Source: Chryseobacterium sp. GVT01B (GTDB lineage: Bacteria; Bacteroidota; Bacteroidia; Flavobacteriales; Weeksellaceae). Taken from it: a stretch of DNA of 64,000 nucleotides. Under the pieces are notes generated by a model. That model saw only the letters and a list, made by a program, of their open reading frames with translations. It did not search any database and was not told the origin of the DNA. The DNA lies in NCBI RefSeq assembly GCF_019970045.1, contig NZ_JAHXYI010000001.1:1-64000 (forward strand), in the 5' to 3' direction. Every line of letters begins with the position of its first letter. Position 1 is the first letter of the stretch. Positions 62,266 through 64,000 of the stretch are shown piece after piece. A program made the translations under genes and the position numbers.

Positions 62266-63678
62266 TTACTTGTTTATTTCTTCCCCTTTCTGCATACTAT
62301 AGAAATTCGGGAACTTCATCTGTACGGTTGTTCCGTGATTCTCATGTGAACTTACAATCAGTTCGCCATGATGCATTCTTACGATATTTCTGGCCAACGG
62401 AAGTCCTATTCCGTAGCCTTCATAGTTGTTCGTATTAGAGGCTCTGAAGAATGGGTCGTAGATTTTGTTCATTTCTACTTCCGGAATTCCGATTCCATTA
62501 TCTTTTACAATAATATACACATCTGTATTGGTGGCTCCGAGAGAAACTTTAACCTGCTGAAAATTAGAATACTTACATCCATTACTGATGATATTAGCCA
62601 CTGCAAGATGTAATAACTGTTCGTTCCCCTGAACTTTTAGTTTTTTAGGATTATCGGGAAGCATACTGATATCAAGATAGATATTGTTTCGGGAATCAAT
62701 TCTCCTAAGTGTTTCAATAACGTCCCAAAGAAGCTGATCAATTCTTACCTTATCCATTTTCTGGATCTTTCCGTCGAATCCGGTTTGGGCAATCATTAAT
62801 AATGCTTTAATCTTTTTATCCAGTTTTTCGGCTTCGTCCAGAATAATTCCCAGAGTTTCTTTGTATTCATCGGCAGTTCTGCTGATGGAAAGGGCAACAT
62901 CGGCTTCTCCCATGATGGATGTAAGAGGGGTTCTCAATTCGTGAGAAACATTTCCGATCAGGTGATTCTGGGTTTCAAACGAGGTCTCAATACGGTTGAG
63001 CATATCATTGAAGGTATCCACCAATTCATTCAGTTCCTTATTATCAGGCTGTGATTCCAGTCTTAAATGAAGATTTTCAGAACTGATTTCCTTTACTTTT
63101 CCTGTAATTTTTAAGATGGGTCTGAATAAGGTCTTGGACAGATAAAAAGAGAAGATCATACTAAAGAATAATGAAAGTACGATACACGTAATCAGTGTTC
63201 TTTTTAAAAATCCGAGATAATAAACCACATAATGGTTTTTGGCAGAAGCGATTGCGATATAATCTTTATCATCATACCTGAAACTCTGTCCTATATAATA
63301 GAATTCTTCATCATTATAATTGGACTCTCCTTCTTTAATGATATTTTTAAAGAAATAAGCAGGAATATGAACTTCCTGAGATATTTTTTTGAAATTGGAA
63401 TCGGAAGGGACGGCAAAAACATAATCTTTTTCCATCGGAAGCTCTTCATCATTCAAACTGTTGAGAACATAATTTTCCGGAAGGTCGAGATGGTCTTTGC
63501 TTTTCTCAATCTGAACTATGGTAGCTGTCCTGATTTTCAGGAGTTCATAAAACCTCTGATGTGAAAAATTAACGATAGAAAAGTACACCAAACCACTGAA
63601 CAACAATATGATGGCTGTAAAAACCAACATTAAAAGCACCATCGTTTTGGTCTGATTTGTAATGACTTTATTAAACAT
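62266..63678 (-). CDS. Sensor histidine kinase (HAMP-HisKA-HATPase)
   Basis: A 470-residue orthodox kinase with membrane helices at about residues 10-37 and 160-183, a periplasmic sensor of about 120 residues, a HAMP domain (about 184-237), phosphoacceptor HELRTP in NVSHELRTPLTSIMGE, N-box ANIISNGCKYS, and DNGIGI then GYGIGLPLARNIV. It lies 3 bp downstream of the response regulator. The signal is unknown; the pair resembles envelope or metal-stress systems in architecture only. Confidence 0.9.
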   Translation of the reverse strand: MFNKVITNQTKTMVLLMLVFTAIILLFSGLVYFSIVNFSHQRFYELLKIRTATIVQIEKSKDHLDLPENYVLNSLNDEELPMEKDYVFAVPSDSNFKKISQEVHIPAYFFKNIIKEGESNYNDEEFYYIGQSFRYDDKDYIAIASAKNHYVVYYLGFLKRTLITCIVLSLFFSMIFSFYLSKTLFRPILKITGKVKEISSENLHLRLESQPDNKELNELVDTFNDMLNRIETSFETQNHLIGNVSHELRTPLTSIMGEADVALSISRTADEYKETLGIILDEAEKLDKKIKALLMIAQTGFDGKIQKMDKVRIDQLLWDVIETLRRIDSRNNIYLDISMLPDNPKKLKVQGNEQLLHLAVANIISNGCKYSNFQQVKVSLGATNTDVYIIVKDNGIGIPEVEMNKIYDPFFRASNTNNYEGYGIGLPLARNIVRMHHGELIVSSHENHGTTVQMKFPNFYSMQKGEEINK

Positions 63679-63681
63679 CTA

Positions 63682-64000
63682 TTATGTTTTTTTCAACACA
63701 TATCCCATTCCTATCACGGTATGAATCAACTTATTATCATCCTGGCTATCCAGTTTTTTCCTTAAATAATTGACATATACATCTACCACATTGGTTCCCA
63801 GCTCATAGTTTACTCCCCAGACTGCATCCAGAATTTCTGCTCTGGAAATTACTTTTTCAGGATTATTCAGGAAATACAACAGGAGTTTATATTCTGTGGA
63901 AGTAAGAGAAATGTCTTCTCCCGCACGGGTTACTTTCTTTGTATAATCATTCACCATCAGATCCGAAAACTGAAAAACATGTTCATTATCCGGCTCCGGT
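63682..64000 (-). CDS. OmpR/PhoB-type response regulator, 3' part only
   Basis: The gene runs off the right edge: the frame stays open to base 64000 (upstream codons read PEPDNEHVFQFSDL before MVNDY). The visible part is the C-terminal winged helix: LTSTEYKLLLYF, VISRAEILDAVWG, NVVDVYVNYLRKKL and VIGMGYVLKK. The receiver domain lies outside. It is the partner of the kinase that follows 3 bp later. Confidence 0.9.
   Translation of the reverse strand, partial: PEPDNEHVFQFSDLMVNDYTKKVTRAGEDISLTSTEYKLLLYFLNNPEKVISRAEILDAVWGVNYELGTNVVDVYVNYLRKKLDSQDDNKLIHTVIGMGYVLKKT

Overview
The window is chromosomal DNA of a low-GC member of the Bacteroidota, most like Chryseobacterium or a close relative (Flavobacteriales, Weeksellaceae). 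The evidence is the protein content (SusC/SusD pair, four TonB-type outer-membrane proteins, DUF2795, Bacteroidetes-style FtsL and FtsQ) and promoters that repeatedly fit the Bacteroidetes pattern TTG/TTTG, about 19 bp, TAnnTTTG. The genus is inferred by reading; no search was run. No complete tRNA or rRNA gene, CRISPR array, IS element or prophage was recognised.

Layout. 1-1300 is gene-free. Its first 360 bases hold three tandem strong promoters firing off the left edge, probably into an rRNA operon; the rest is dispersed and simple repeats. 1309-8261 holds housekeeping and hypothetical genes (radical SAM protein, AsmA-like protein, DUF2797, nucleotide-sugar epimerase, DUF2795). 8389-11463 is secA. 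11615-18412 carries two TonB-dependent receptor plus PepSY membrane protein pairs, probably for iron-chelate uptake and reduction; in each pair a terminator-like hairpin stands just before the PepSY start. A ROK kinase and msrA follow, with repeat-rich DNA between them. 20754-28908 holds a susC-susD pair, a divergent Ca2+-dependent PI-PLC-like enzyme and a secreted metallophosphoesterase, which may form an organophosphate or phospholipid scavenging locus.

28984-32934 is the most interesting part. It is a compact signalling module: a one-TM protein of unknown function, a 61-residue secreted-looking peptide, a lipoprotein/TPR histidine kinase, its response regulator, and a candidate small RNA. 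Two copies of a palindrome (TTACGG-N4-CCGTAA) lie exactly 26 bp upstream of the TTTG of the -7 box, one before the one-TM protein gene and one before the small RNA. Four helically phased TGTCTA repeats stand upstream of the peptide transcript.

32933-34828 holds elaA-like, engB and a hydrolase on the minus strand. 35101-52454 is a complete division and cell-wall (dcw) cluster: mraZ, rsmH, ftsL, ftsI, murE, an S23/four-helix-bundle gene, mraY, murD, ftsW, murG, murC, ftsQ, ftsA, ftsZ and a yqeY-like gene. mraZ has a clear MraZ-type operator and probably a leaderless mRNA. Most of the wider gaps in the cluster are filled by imperfect palindromes that fall into sequence families. 52912-64000 holds a bacilliredoxin, a GH3-family enzyme, two small lipoproteins, two paralogous membrane-anchored endonuclease/exonuclease/phosphatase proteins, a rhomboid protease, mutL (with a degraded endonuclease motif), a DUF1275 protein, a USP-like protein and a two-component system whose response regulator runs off the right edge.
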